From Myxococcaceae bacterium (GTDB lineage: Bacteria; Myxococcota; Myxococcia; Myxococcales; Myxococcaceae), in the NCBI GenBank assembly GCA_003818285.1, contig RPRB01000004.1, forward strand, positions 1-64,000: DNA of 64,000 nucleotides, read 5' to 3'. The notes under the pieces are model-generated. The model worked only from the letters and a program-made list of their open reading frames with translations, searched no databases and was not told the DNA's origin. Position 1 is the first letter of the stretch, and every line of letters starts with the position of its first letter. A program made the translations under genes and the position numbers. Shown here piece by piece: positions 8,835 through 17,063 of this stretch.

Positions 8835-9324
8835 GTCGCGCGCTTGCCGGTGAGACGGCGGCGAGGACGGCTTTCGATGCACGGGCGGGACCGACGCTGG
8901 CGAGCGCTCCCGCCGGTGTGGACGGGCCGCTGCCTGCTCGGTTCCACGCGGGTCGAATGGACCGGGCCGCCCGGGGTCAGACCGATCGTCTATGAATCGT
9001 CGGCGTCGGGGCGCACACGATGCGCGCTGCTCGGAGGCACGGCCCGGCAGGCGGTGTGACATCGCACCGACACGTGGCCGCGCACTGAGGCAACGTCGGC
9101 TCTCGTCGTCGTGGGCTGCAGCAACCGTGATCCGTTTGCTCGCGCTCGTACGTCGCATCCCGACTCCAGCGACATGCGCTGATCCTGCGCGCAGCCATTC
9201 CTTGCGTGTGCACGGGCACATTCCACGCGCCTGCTGATCCTGCGTGGGCGCGTGTCGTTCGCTGTCAGACCACTCCGGTACGAACATTCCAAACGGCGGG
9301 CGTTTGCACGAGAGGAGTTGCCGG
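8835..9324. other. Long intergenic region before recJ, no gene seen
   Basis: These 490 bases lack any frame with the strong G/C third-position bias seen in neighbouring genes, and from about 8990 the base composition is less skewed than in flanking coding DNA. The 12-mer GCTGATCCTGCG occurs twice, at 9178-9189 and 9233-9244. I see no tRNA, clear promoter or riboswitch fold. It may be decayed sequence or a regulatory leader for recJ. Confidence 0.4.
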
Positions 9325-11079
9325 TTGCGCTGGGTGTTCCGGGGTGGAGAGCGAGACGTCGAGTCCGAGCGTCGCGCCGCCCGCCGTCTTGCCATCGAGG
9401 TCGGCCTGGACCCGCTCGCTGCGCGGGTCCTCGTCGCTCGCGGCGTCGCCGAACCACAGGACGCCGCCCGTTTCCTCTCGCCCGAGCTCACGGACCTTCC
9501 CGACCCGTTCCGGATGAAGGGCATGTCCGCCGCGGTCGAGCGCCTCACCCGAGCCATCGTCCAGCGCGAGCAGGTCACCCTCTACGGCGATTACGACGTC
9601 GACGGGGTCTGCTCCACCGCGCTGCTCTCGCTCTTCCTCGACGCGGTCGGCGCGCCACCCAGGACGTACATCCCTCACCGGATCGACGAGGGCTACGGGC
9701 TCAACCTCCGCGCCGTCGAGCGCATCGCCCGCGAGGGCTCGCGGCTCCTCGTCTCCCTGGACTGCGGCATCGCCAGCGTCGCCGAGGTCGCCCGTGCACG
9801 GGACCTGGGCATGGACGTGGTCATCGTCGACCATCACACCGTCCCGGAGACGCTCCCGGCCGCCACCGCGATCCTCAACCCCCACCAGCCCGGCTGCGAG
9901 TACCCCACCAAGGCCCTCTGCGCCGCCGGTGTCGCCTTCAACCTGGTGATGGCCCTCCGGCGCTCGCTCCGCACCCTCGGCTGGTTCGAGAACCGCCGCG
10001 AGCCTCCGCTCAAGCCCTTCATGGACCTCGTCGCGCTTGCCACCGTCTGCGATGTCGTCCCCCTCACCGGTGCCAACCGCATCCTCGTCCGGCACGGGCT
10101 CGATGCCCTCGGCCGCGCGGATCGCCCGGGCGTCCGCGCCCTCAAGGAGGTGGCGAAGCTCGAGACCGAGGGACCGGTGAGCGCCGGTCAGGTCGGGTTC
10201 CACCTCGGCCCCCGCATCAACGCCGCCGGTCGCCTCGACGACGCCACCGTCGGTCTTCGGCTCCTCCGCACCCCGAGCCTCGCCGAGGCCCGCGAGCTGT
10301 CCACGAAGCTCGACGAGGCCAACGAGGAGCGCCGCGCGATCGAGCGGCAAATGCTCGTCGAGGCGGTCGCCCAGGCCGAGGGGCGATCCGGCACCCGCGG
10401 TCTGGTCCTCTGGGCCGAGGGCTGGCACCCGGGCGTGGTCGGCATCGTCGCCGCGCGGGTCGTCGAGCGCTTCCACAAGCCCACGCTGGTGATCGGCGTC
10501 CAGGGCGGGGTGGGGAAGGGCAGCGCCCGGAGCATCGAGGGCTTCCATCTCGTCGAGGCTCTCGGGGAATGTGCCGAGCACCTCTCCCGGTTCGGCGGTC
10601 ACCGCCACGCCGCCGGCGTCACGCTGGACGCCGAGCGCCTCCTCGACTTCCGAAGAGACTTCGAGGCCGTCGCCGCCCGCCGCCTTCGCGAGGAGGACCT
10701 CGAACCCCGCTGCCGCGTGGATGCCCTCGTCCACCCCGACGAGCTCACCGAGCACGCCGTCGGCGCGCTCGCTGCCCTCGGTCCCTTCGGCGCGGGCAAT
10801 CCCGAGCCCATCTTCGTCGCCGAGTCTCTCCACGCCGAAGCTCGGATCGTCACGGCGAGGAACGGCGGCGCTGCCCATCTCAAGCTCGTCCTTCCCCAGG
10901 CGCCGGCCATCGACACCATCGGCTTTGGCATGGGCCCCCGGCTCGGGGAAGTGGACGGGCCGGTCGACCTCGCCTTCCAGCCCTCCCTCGAGACCTGGAA
11001 GGGTCGCACCCGCGTCTCCCTCAAGATTCGCGACTTCCGAACCGCCGACTCCGCCGAGCTGTCCGCGACCGGCTCCTGA
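9325..11079 (+). CDS. recJ: Single-stranded-DNA-specific exonuclease RecJ
   Basis: RecJ is a 5'-to-3' exonuclease on single-stranded DNA used in recombination and repair. The 584-residue product has the DHH-superfamily motifs: GDYDVDGV at residues 88-95, DCGI near 150 and DHH at 169-171. A DHHA1 nucleic-acid-binding domain follows, with the FGGHRHAAGVTL motif, and a C-terminal OB-like domain. I place the start at the TTG at 9325 because AGAGGAG at 9311-9317 is a strong ribosome site seven bases upstream and the protein then begins MRWVFR, like most RecJ proteins. Initiation further upstream would add an unlikely Cys/Arg-rich leader. Confidence 0.95.
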   Translation: MRWVFRGGERDVESERRAARRLAIEVGLDPLAARVLVARGVAEPQDAARFLSPELTDLPDPFRMKGMSAAVERLTRAIVQREQVTLYGDYDVDGVCSTALLSLFLDAVGAPPRTYIPHRIDEGYGLNLRAVERIAREGSRLLVSLDCGIASVAEVARARDLGMDVVIVDHHTVPETLPAATAILNPHQPGCEYPTKALCAAGVAFNLVMALRRSLRTLGWFENRREPPLKPFMDLVALATVCDVVPLTGANRILVRHGLDALGRADRPGVRALKEVAKLETEGPVSAGQVGFHLGPRINAAGRLDDATVGLRLLRTPSLAEARELSTKLDEANEERRAIERQMLVEAVAQAEGRSGTRGLVLWAEGWHPGVVGIVAARVVERFHKPTLVIGVQGGVGKGSARSIEGFHLVEALGECAEHLSRFGGHRHAAGVTLDAERLLDFRRDFEAVAARRLREEDLEPRCRVDALVHPDELTEHAVGALAALGPFGAGNPEPIFVAESLHAEARIVTARNGGAAHLKLVLPQAPAIDTIGFGMGPRLGEVDGPVDLAFQPSLETWKGRTRVSLKIRDFRTADSAELSATGS

Positions 11080-11166
11080 AGCCCGATTCCAGAGTCGCCC
11101 CGGCGCTTCCCTGCACCCATGACGCGTAGCGGCGACATCCGCGGCGCGCTAGGTTCCGCCCCCTCC

Positions 11167-12987
11167 ATGTCCGTTCCCTTCGTCACCGAGGTCAAGCGCA
11201 CCCACAACTGCGGCGAGCTCACCGCCAGGGACGTGGGGAAGACCGTCGTCCTGTTCGGCTGGGTCCAGAACCGGCGGGACCATGGCGGCGCCGTCTTCAT
11301 CGACCTCCGCGACCGCCAGGGCCTCACCCAGGTCGTCTTCGAGCCCGACATCGACCCCGAGGCGCACGCCCTCGCCGGCACCCTCCGCCTGGAGTGGTGC
11401 GTCGGCGTCCAGGGAAAGGTCGTCAGCCGCGGCGCCAACGTGAACCCCAAGATGAAGACCGGGGAGATCGAGGTGAGAGCCACCGCCCTCACCGTCTTCA
11501 ACCGGAGCGAGCCCACACCGTTCCCGATCGAGGACAGGATCGAGACCGCGGAGGACAAGCGGCTCACTCACCGCTACCTCGACCTCCGCCGCCGGCCGCT
11601 GCAGCAGTCGCTGATCACCCGCTCGCGGATGAACGCCATCACCCGCAGCACGCTGGTGGAGGAGGGCTTCCTCGAGCTGGAAACGCCGTACATGGGCAAG
11701 TACACGCCCGGGGGCGCGCGGAACTTCCTCGTTCCCAGCCGGCTCAATCCGGGCAAGTTCTACGCCCTCGCCGAGAGCCCCCAGCTCTACAAGCAGCTCT
11801 TCATGGTGGCCGGGTTCGACCGGTACTTCCAGATCGTCAAGTGCTTCCGCGACGAGGACCTCCGGCTCGACCGGCAGCCCGAGTTCACCCAGATCGATCT
11901 GGAGATGAGCTTCGTCAGCCAGGACGACGTGTTCGCCGTGGTCGAGCGGCTCCTCGTCCGGTTGTGGAGGGAGATCCTCGGAGTCGAGGTCCCCACCCCC
12001 TTCCGCCGGATGCCCTTCGACGAGTCGATGGCCAGGTACGGCAACGACAAGCCGGACCTCCGCTTCGGCCTCGAGCACGTCATCCTCACCGACGTCATCA
12101 CCGCCCACGGCGGCGAGGGCGGCGTCCCCATGCTCCTCGAGGCCGTCCAGCAGGGCGGCATCGTGAAGGCGATGGTCATCCCGGCGGCCCACCCCCTCTC
12201 TCGCGCCGAGGCGGACAAGCTGGAGGAGGTCGCCAGGGGCAGCGGCGCCCGCGGTCTGGCCCGGGCCAAGGTGGGGGAGGGAGGGGAGTGGACCCAGTCA
12301 CCGCTGGCGAAGAGCATCTCCCCGGCACTCCGGACGGCGATCAACGAGGCCTGCAAGGCGAAGCCGGGCGACCTCATCCTCTTCCAGTTCGGCAAGCCAT
12401 CCCTGGTCCACACGGTGATGGCGAATCTCCGCGTGCACGTCGCCAAGAAGCTGGGCCTCATCCCCGAGGTGGGCTCGGGCGGCCGCTGGGAGCTCCTCTG
12501 GGTCGTCGACCCGCCCCTCTTCGAGTACGACGAGGAGCGCCGGGGCTGGGTGGCCGCGCACCACGCCTTCACCCGTCCCCACGACGAGGACGTCCCCTAT
12601 CTCCTGACCGATCCCGGGCGCGTGAAGTGCTACCGGTACGACGTGGTGCTCAACGGCTTCGAGATCGGCGGCGGGAGCATCCGCCTGCACGACCCGCGGG
12701 TACAGGCCGAGGTGTTCGCCGCGATGGGAATCGGCGAGGAGGAGGCCCGGAACAAGTTCGGCTTCCTCCTGGACGCGCTCCGCTACGGCGCGCCGCCGCA
12801 CGGGGGCATCGCGCTCGGCATGGACCGTCTGGCGATGCTCCTCACCGGCGCGGAGTCCCTCCGGGACGTCATCCCGTTCCCCAAGAGCAAGAGCGGCATC
12901 GACAGCATGACCGGCGCACCCGGCGAGGTGGATGAGCAGCAGCTCCGGGAAGTGCACATCCGCCCGCTGCCCCCGCCCAAGTCCTGA
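11167..12987 (+). CDS. aspS: Aspartyl-tRNA synthetase, probably non-discriminating type
   Basis: AspRS charges tRNA with aspartate. The 606-residue product has the bacterial layout: N-terminal OB-fold anticodon domain, class II catalytic core with motif 2 (FRDEDLRLDRQPEF), a GAD insertion, and motif 3 (GIALGMDRLAML). In the anticodon domain the segment NRRDHGG has a His at position 39. From known family work, a His at this point is seen in non-discriminating enzymes that also make Asp-tRNA(Asn) for GatCAB, while Escherichia coli has Leu. That assignment is inference. The ATG at 11167 is preferred because the upstream alternative adds 16 unconserved residues; a TAGGTT -10-like box lies at 11150-11155. 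Confidence 0.95.
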   Translation: MSVPFVTEVKRTHNCGELTARDVGKTVVLFGWVQNRRDHGGAVFIDLRDRQGLTQVVFEPDIDPEAHALAGTLRLEWCVGVQGKVVSRGANVNPKMKTGEIEVRATALTVFNRSEPTPFPIEDRIETAEDKRLTHRYLDLRRRPLQQSLITRSRMNAITRSTLVEEGFLELETPYMGKYTPGGARNFLVPSRLNPGKFYALAESPQLYKQLFMVAGFDRYFQIVKCFRDEDLRLDRQPEFTQIDLEMSFVSQDDVFAVVERLLVRLWREILGVEVPTPFRRMPFDESMARYGNDKPDLRFGLEHVILTDVITAHGGEGGVPMLLEAVQQGGIVKAMVIPAAHPLSRAEADKLEEVARGSGARGLARAKVGEGGEWTQSPLAKSISPALRTAINEACKAKPGDLILFQFGKPSLVHTVMANLRVHVAKKLGLIPEVGSGGRWELLWVVDPPLFEYDEERRGWVAAHHAFTRPHDEDVPYLLTDPGRVKCYRYDVVLNGFEIGGGSIRLHDPRVQAEVFAAMGIGEEEARNKFGFLLDALRYGAPPHGGIALGMDRLAMLLTGAESLRDVIPFPKSKSGIDSMTGAPGEVDEQQLREVHIRPLPPPKS

Positions 12988-13073
12988 GGTCCGGACCGCG
13001 CCGGGCGGCAACCCTCACTCTCCGACCGACTCCGTCGTTGCTCCCGCGTCAGGACGCGCGCGGAGCGAGCGGC

Positions 13074-13505
13074 TCATCCGCCGGCCGCGTCCAGCAGGTC
13101 GGCGGCGCGGGCCGTCGGCGCGGCGACCAGCGCCCGGACCAGCGCTCGCATCCGCGCCAGCTCGAAGGGCTTGGTGAGGAAGGCCGCGCCCAGCGCCTCG
13201 GCCCGCGGCACGTCCGCCGGCTCGAGGAACGCCCCCATGAGGATGACGCCCAGGCCGGGCTCGCGGCGCTGGATCTCCTCCACCGCCTCCAGCCCGCTCC
13301 GCACCGGCATCGACAGGTCGCTCAGCACCACCGTCCGTCCGTTGCGCCCCGGGGGAAGCGCCGCGTGCGCCACCACCAGCTGCTCGCCGTCGGGAACCTC
13401 GAGCACCCGGTGCCCGTCCTTGCGCAGGACCGAGGCGAGGAGAAAGCGCAGCGCACCGTCGTCCTCGGCCAGCAGCACCCAGCGCTCGTCACTCCCGTTC
13501 TCCAC
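13074..13505 (-). CDS. Stand-alone receiver-domain protein
   Basis: This is a 143-residue CheY-like single receiver domain without an output domain. The acidic pair is in LLAEDDG, the phosphoacceptor aspartate is in LSDLSMP, and the conserved lysine is in LTKPF. The switch Thr/Ser expected after the fourth strand is replaced in VILMGAF, where Gly sits at the usual hydroxyl position, so phosphorylation output may be altered. The start codon is GTG. It faces aspS tail to tail and is probably expressed alone; no cognate kinase is adjacent. Confidence 0.8.
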   Translation of the reverse strand: MENGSDERWVLLAEDDGALRFLLASVLRKDGHRVLEVPDGEQLVVAHAALPPGRNGRTVVLSDLSMPVRSGLEAVEEIQRREPGLGVILMGAFLEPADVPRAEALGAAFLTKPFELARMRALVRALVAAPTARAADLLDAAGG

Positions 13506-13642
13506 GCGGAGTCACATGCTAGCGCGCTGCGCCGCGAGCCGAGAGAGGACGACCTTCCGGGTCCCGGCAGGGTGCCGCGAAGCGTCAACCCACTTTGTTG
13601 CGAGCACTGTCCGGTGGCGTGCGACAGTGTCCGACCCAGCCG

Positions 13643-14557
13643 ATGCGCACCTTCCTGGTGGTGAACCCCGAGAGCGCGGGCGGAGCGACCGGCCGACGCT
13701 GGCCGGAGATCCGTGCCGAGGTCGTGCGCGCGCTCGGAGACGGCGCCGAGCACGCCTTCACCGAGCGCCCGATGCACGCCGCCGCGCTCACCGCCGAGGC
13801 GCTCCGCAACGGCTTCCGCCGCATCGTCGCGGTGGGAGGCGACGGCACCCTCAACGAGGTGGTGAACGGGTTCTTCCAGGCAGGCTCCATCCCTCCGGAC
13901 GCGTGCCTCGCCCTGGTCCCCCGCGGGACCGGCGGAGACTTCCGGAGGACCTTCGGGCTCAACGGCTCCCTCCGCGAGAGCTGTTCCCGGCTGAAGGGGG
14001 ACGTGCGTCCCCTCGACGTCGGCCGCCTCAGCTTCACCCGGCCCGACGGCAGCCCCGGCGAGCGGTACTTCGTGAACGTGGCGAGCTTCGGCGTCAGCGG
14101 CCAGGTGGACCGCGCGGTCAACTCGGGGACCAAGGCGCTCGGCGGGAAGGTGAGCTTCTTCCTCGCCAGCGTCCGCACCCTCCTCGGCTGGCGCGACCAG
14201 GCAGTCCGCATCCGGGTGGATGGCGGACCCGAGGAGTCGCTGGCCATCACCACCGTGGCCATCGCCAACGGCCAGTACTTCGGAGGCGGGATGCGCGTGG
14301 CCCCGGAGGCCGACCCCTCCGACGGCCAGTTCGACGTCACCATCTGGAGCGGGTACCACCTCAAGGACTTCGCGCTGAAGTCGGCGTCGGTCTACGACGG
14401 GCGCCACGTGCGCTGGGCGGGCACCCGCACCCTCCGCTGCCGGCGGCTGGAGGCAGCGAGCGACGAGGAGGTCCTGCTCGACGTCGACGGTGAGCAGCCG
14501 GGGCGGCTGCCGGCGAGCTTCGAGCTGCTTCCCGGGGCCCTGCGGATCCAGGTCTAG
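13643..14557 (+). CDS. Diacylglycerol/sphingosine kinase-family lipid kinase
   Basis: The 304-residue protein belongs to the DgkB/YegS-type lipid kinases, which phosphorylate diacylglycerol or related lipids using ATP. It opens with FLVVNPESAGG, and the nucleotide-binding GGDGTLNEVVNG follows near residue 70. LVPRGTGGDFRR and the NGQYFGGGM region are also typical of the fold. The ATG at 13643 begins exactly at the conserved N-terminus. The gene converges on the hybrid kinase, and the palindrome CTAG at 14554-14557 supplies the TAG stop on both strands. The lipid substrate cannot be read from the sequence. Confidence 0.88.
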   Translation: MRTFLVVNPESAGGATGRRWPEIRAEVVRALGDGAEHAFTERPMHAAALTAEALRNGFRRIVAVGGDGTLNEVVNGFFQAGSIPPDACLALVPRGTGGDFRRTFGLNGSLRESCSRLKGDVRPLDVGRLSFTRPDGSPGERYFVNVASFGVSGQVDRAVNSGTKALGGKVSFFLASVRTLLGWRDQAVRIRVDGGPEESLAITTVAIANGQYFGGGMRVAPEADPSDGQFDVTIWSGYHLKDFALKSASVYDGRHVRWAGTRTLRCRRLEAASDEEVLLDVDGEQPGRLPASFELLPGALRIQV

Positions 14558-17013
14558 ACGGGTGACGACAGCGCCCCGGGGAGCCGCACATGGAAGCTGC
14601 TCCCGACCCCCGGAATCGACTCGAGCGAGAGGCGGCCCTGGAGCTGCCCCACCAGCTCGCGGACGATGGCCAGCCCCAGGCCCACGCCGGGAGTGTGCTT
14701 GCGGAGAAGCGGCTCGAGCTGCACGAACGGCTCGAAGATCCGCTCCTGCGCCTCGGAAGCGATGCCCCGCCCGGTGTCACGGACCGAGAGCACTGCGCCC
14801 GGGCCGTCCCCCAGAAGGCCCACCGTCACCGAGCCCGCCTCGGTGTACTTGATGGCGTTGGAGACCAGGTTGTTCACCACCAGCCGGAGCAGCCGCGGAT
14901 CGCTCGTCACCGTGACCGGATCGGCCGCCTCGAGCCGGAGGGCGAGCTGGCGCAACTCCGCCTCCGGCCGGAGCTCGTCGAGGACATCCTCGAGCAGCGT
15001 CCGGAGCTCCACCGGCTGCGGCGCGAGGACGAGACGGCCGGACTGGAGGCGGGCGTACTCCAGCAAGGTCATCATCCGATCCTCGAAGCGCTGGGTGGTG
15101 GCGTCGAGGCGCCGGATGGCGTCCGCAGGTGGCGTGACGCTCCGCTGGACGGCGCGCACCAGCCGGTCCACCTGCAGCCGGACGGCGGTGAGCGGGGTGC
15201 GGAGCTCGTGGGAGACGAGGTTGAGGAAGGCCGATTTCGCCTCGCTCGCCGTGAGCGCCCTGTCCCGGGCGACCTCCAGCGTGGCGAGCGCCGTCTCCAG
15301 CCGGCGCTTGTGGTCCGCCAGATGCCGCGCCAGCTCCGCCAGGCTGGCCCCGCCGGAGGCCACCTCGCCCCGGAGCAGGTCCGAGGCGCGCTTGGCCTCG
15401 AGCAGGTTGCGCGCCCGGGCGCGGAGCTCCTCCGCCGCGAACGGCTTCACCAGGTAGTCCTGCGCGCCGTCCCGGAGCAGCCGGGCCCGGGTCTCCACGT
15501 CCGCCCGGGCGGTGAGGATCAGCACCGGTACCGTGGCCGTCGCCGGCCGGGATCGGAGCGTCTGCACCAGGGTGTCGCCGGAGAGGTCGGGCATCATCAG
15601 ATCCGTCACCACCAGGTCCGGCGGGCTGGCCAGCGCGGCCGAGACCCCCGCCTGGCCGCCGATGGCCACCTGGACCGCCGCGTCCGGGGCCAGCACGTCC
15701 GCAACGTGGCGCCCCATCTCCGGGTTGTCCTCCACCACCAAGACCGCCGGCTTCCCCTCGGGGGACTGAGCCGGGACGCCCCTCGCCTCGGGCGGTGGGC
15801 TCAGCTCGCCGGCCATCTGCTCCGCGGCCGCGCTGGCCTCGGTCCGGACCGGGCGGGCCCCGGGCTGCACCGGGGGAAGCGGGAGCACGCAACGGAAGAG
15901 CGCGCCTCCCTCCGGGGCGGTGGTCACGGTGAGCTCGCCCCCGTGCGCGCGGGTCAGGTCGCGGGCCAGCGCCAGGCCGATGCCCACGCCGCCGAAGCGC
16001 CGGGTGTTTCCCAGGTCGAGCTGCCGGAAGCGCTCGAACACCGCCTCGCGCTGCGGCTCGGGGATGCCGGGCCCGCTGTCGGCCACCTCCAGGACCGCGC
16101 GCGCCGGCTGGACGTCGTCCTCGCGAAGCGAGACGCGCACCGTGCCCTGGTGGGGAGTGAACTTGAAGGCGTTGGACAGGAGGTTCAGCACGATGCGCAG
16201 CACCCGCGAGGGGTCCAGCGCCCCGACCATCCGCGGCGGGGTGTCCACCCGAATCTCGAGCCCCCGCTCCCGGGCGAGCGAGCGGAACCCCTCCACGGCA
16301 TCGCGGACCGTCGCGGCGAGGTCCAGCGGCGAGCGCTCGAGCTCGGTGCGGCCCGCCTCGAGCCTGGACACCTCCAGGAGGTCATCGACCTCGCGCAGAA
16401 GCTGACGGGCGTTCCGCTGGACGATGCGCAGCTCCGCGCGGTGCTCCCCGCTCAGCTCGGGCGCGGCGAGCAGCGTCTCGGTGGGCCCGAGGATGAGGGC
16501 CAGCGGCGTGCGCAGCTCGTGGCTGACGTTGGCGAAGAACTGCGTCTTGAGCGCCTCGAGCTCCCGTGCCCGGTCGTACAGGGTGGCCAGCTCCTTCACC
16601 ACCGCCTCGAGCTCGATGCCCCGCTCGTGTGCCGCCCGCGCCCCTCGGGCCAGCGCGACGGCCCGCGGCACGAGCGGGGGCAAAAGGAAGGCGGTCCCCA
16701 CCGAGGCGGCGGCGGTGATCGCCCGCACGCCGCCGTCCACCCAGTACAGTGGCTTCCAGATGGTCACCACGTCCATGAGGTGGGTGACGCCACAGCTCAG
16801 GATGAAGGCGCCGAACGCGAGGTAGATGAGCTTGAAGGGGATGTCGCGCACCCGGCGGACCAGGACCGTCAGGGCGAAGGCGATGCCCGCGTAGGCGACG
16901 CCGATCGCGCCGTTGGTCAGGACCTGAAGCCAGACCAGCCCCGGCTCCCACCGGTAGCAGTGCCCGTGGGGCATGAACCACTCCGAAGAGAAGATCTCGG
17001 TCAGGTTGGGCAT
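14554..17013 (-). CDS. Tandem hybrid histidine kinase with ethylene-receptor-like sensor
   Basis: The product has about 819 residues. Residues 14-120 form three membrane helices like the ethylene-binding domain of plant ETR1 and Synechocystis Etr1, including the copper ligands C74 and H78 in SCGVTHLMD. Then come kinase 1 (H165 in SHELRTP, ATPase boxes near 281, 313 and 342-350), a receiver (phosphoacceptor D471, K523), and kinase 2 (H602 in SHELRTP, ATPase boxes near 719, 747 and 776-782). Two complete kinases around one receiver in a single chain is unusual. Two ETR1 pocket residues differ: D25 aligns with N34 and P36 with A45. The start is uncertain; ATG at 17013 is used, with ATG 17028 or GTG 17049 possible. 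It lies about 50 bases after the helicase gene on the same strand, so they are probably co-transcribed. No output regulator is adjacent. Confidence 0.88.
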   Translation of the reverse strand: MPNLTEIFSSEWFMPHGHCYRWEPGLVWLQVLTNGAIGVAYAGIAFALTVLVRRVRDIPFKLIYLAFGAFILSCGVTHLMDVVTIWKPLYWVDGGVRAITAAASVGTAFLLPPLVPRAVALARGARAAHERGIELEAVVKELATLYDRARELEALKTQFFANVSHELRTPLALILGPTETLLAAPELSGEHRAELRIVQRNARQLLREVDDLLEVSRLEAGRTELERSPLDLAATVRDAVEGFRSLARERGLEIRVDTPPRMVGALDPSRVLRIVLNLLSNAFKFTPHQGTVRVSLREDDVQPARAVLEVADSGPGIPEPQREAVFERFRQLDLGNTRRFGGVGIGLALARDLTRAHGGELTVTTAPEGGALFRCVLPLPPVQPGARPVRTEASAAAEQMAGELSPPPEARGVPAQSPEGKPAVLVVEDNPEMGRHVADVLAPDAAVQVAIGGQAGVSAALASPPDLVVTDLMMPDLSGDTLVQTLRSRPATATVPVLILTARADVETRARLLRDGAQDYLVKPFAAEELRARARNLLEAKRASDLLRGEVASGGASLAELARHLADHKRRLETALATLEVARDRALTASEAKSAFLNLVSHELRTPLTAVRLQVDRLVRAVQRSVTPPADAIRRLDATTQRFEDRMMTLLEYARLQSGRLVLAPQPVELRTLLEDVLDELRPEAELRQLALRLEAADPVTVTSDPRLLRLVVNNLVSNAIKYTEAGSVTVGLLGDGPGAVLSVRDTGRGIASEAQERIFEPFVQLEPLLRKHTPGVGLGLAIVRELVGQLQGRLSLESIPGVGSSFHVRLPGALSSPV

Positions 17014-17063
17014 GGCGCCGGGGAGCATGCTCCCGCCGGGCAGACCCACGCCACGGATGAACC

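Noticed and set aside
8835-9324. A small gene or RNA in the gap before recJ
   Set aside because: No frame has the strong third-position GC bias of the neighbours, no good ribosome site is seen before 9311, and I could not find a convincing fold.
13074-13505. Receiver lacking the switch Thr/Ser as a striking novelty
   Set aside because: Single-residue changes of this kind are common among atypical receivers, so it is recorded only in the feature entry.
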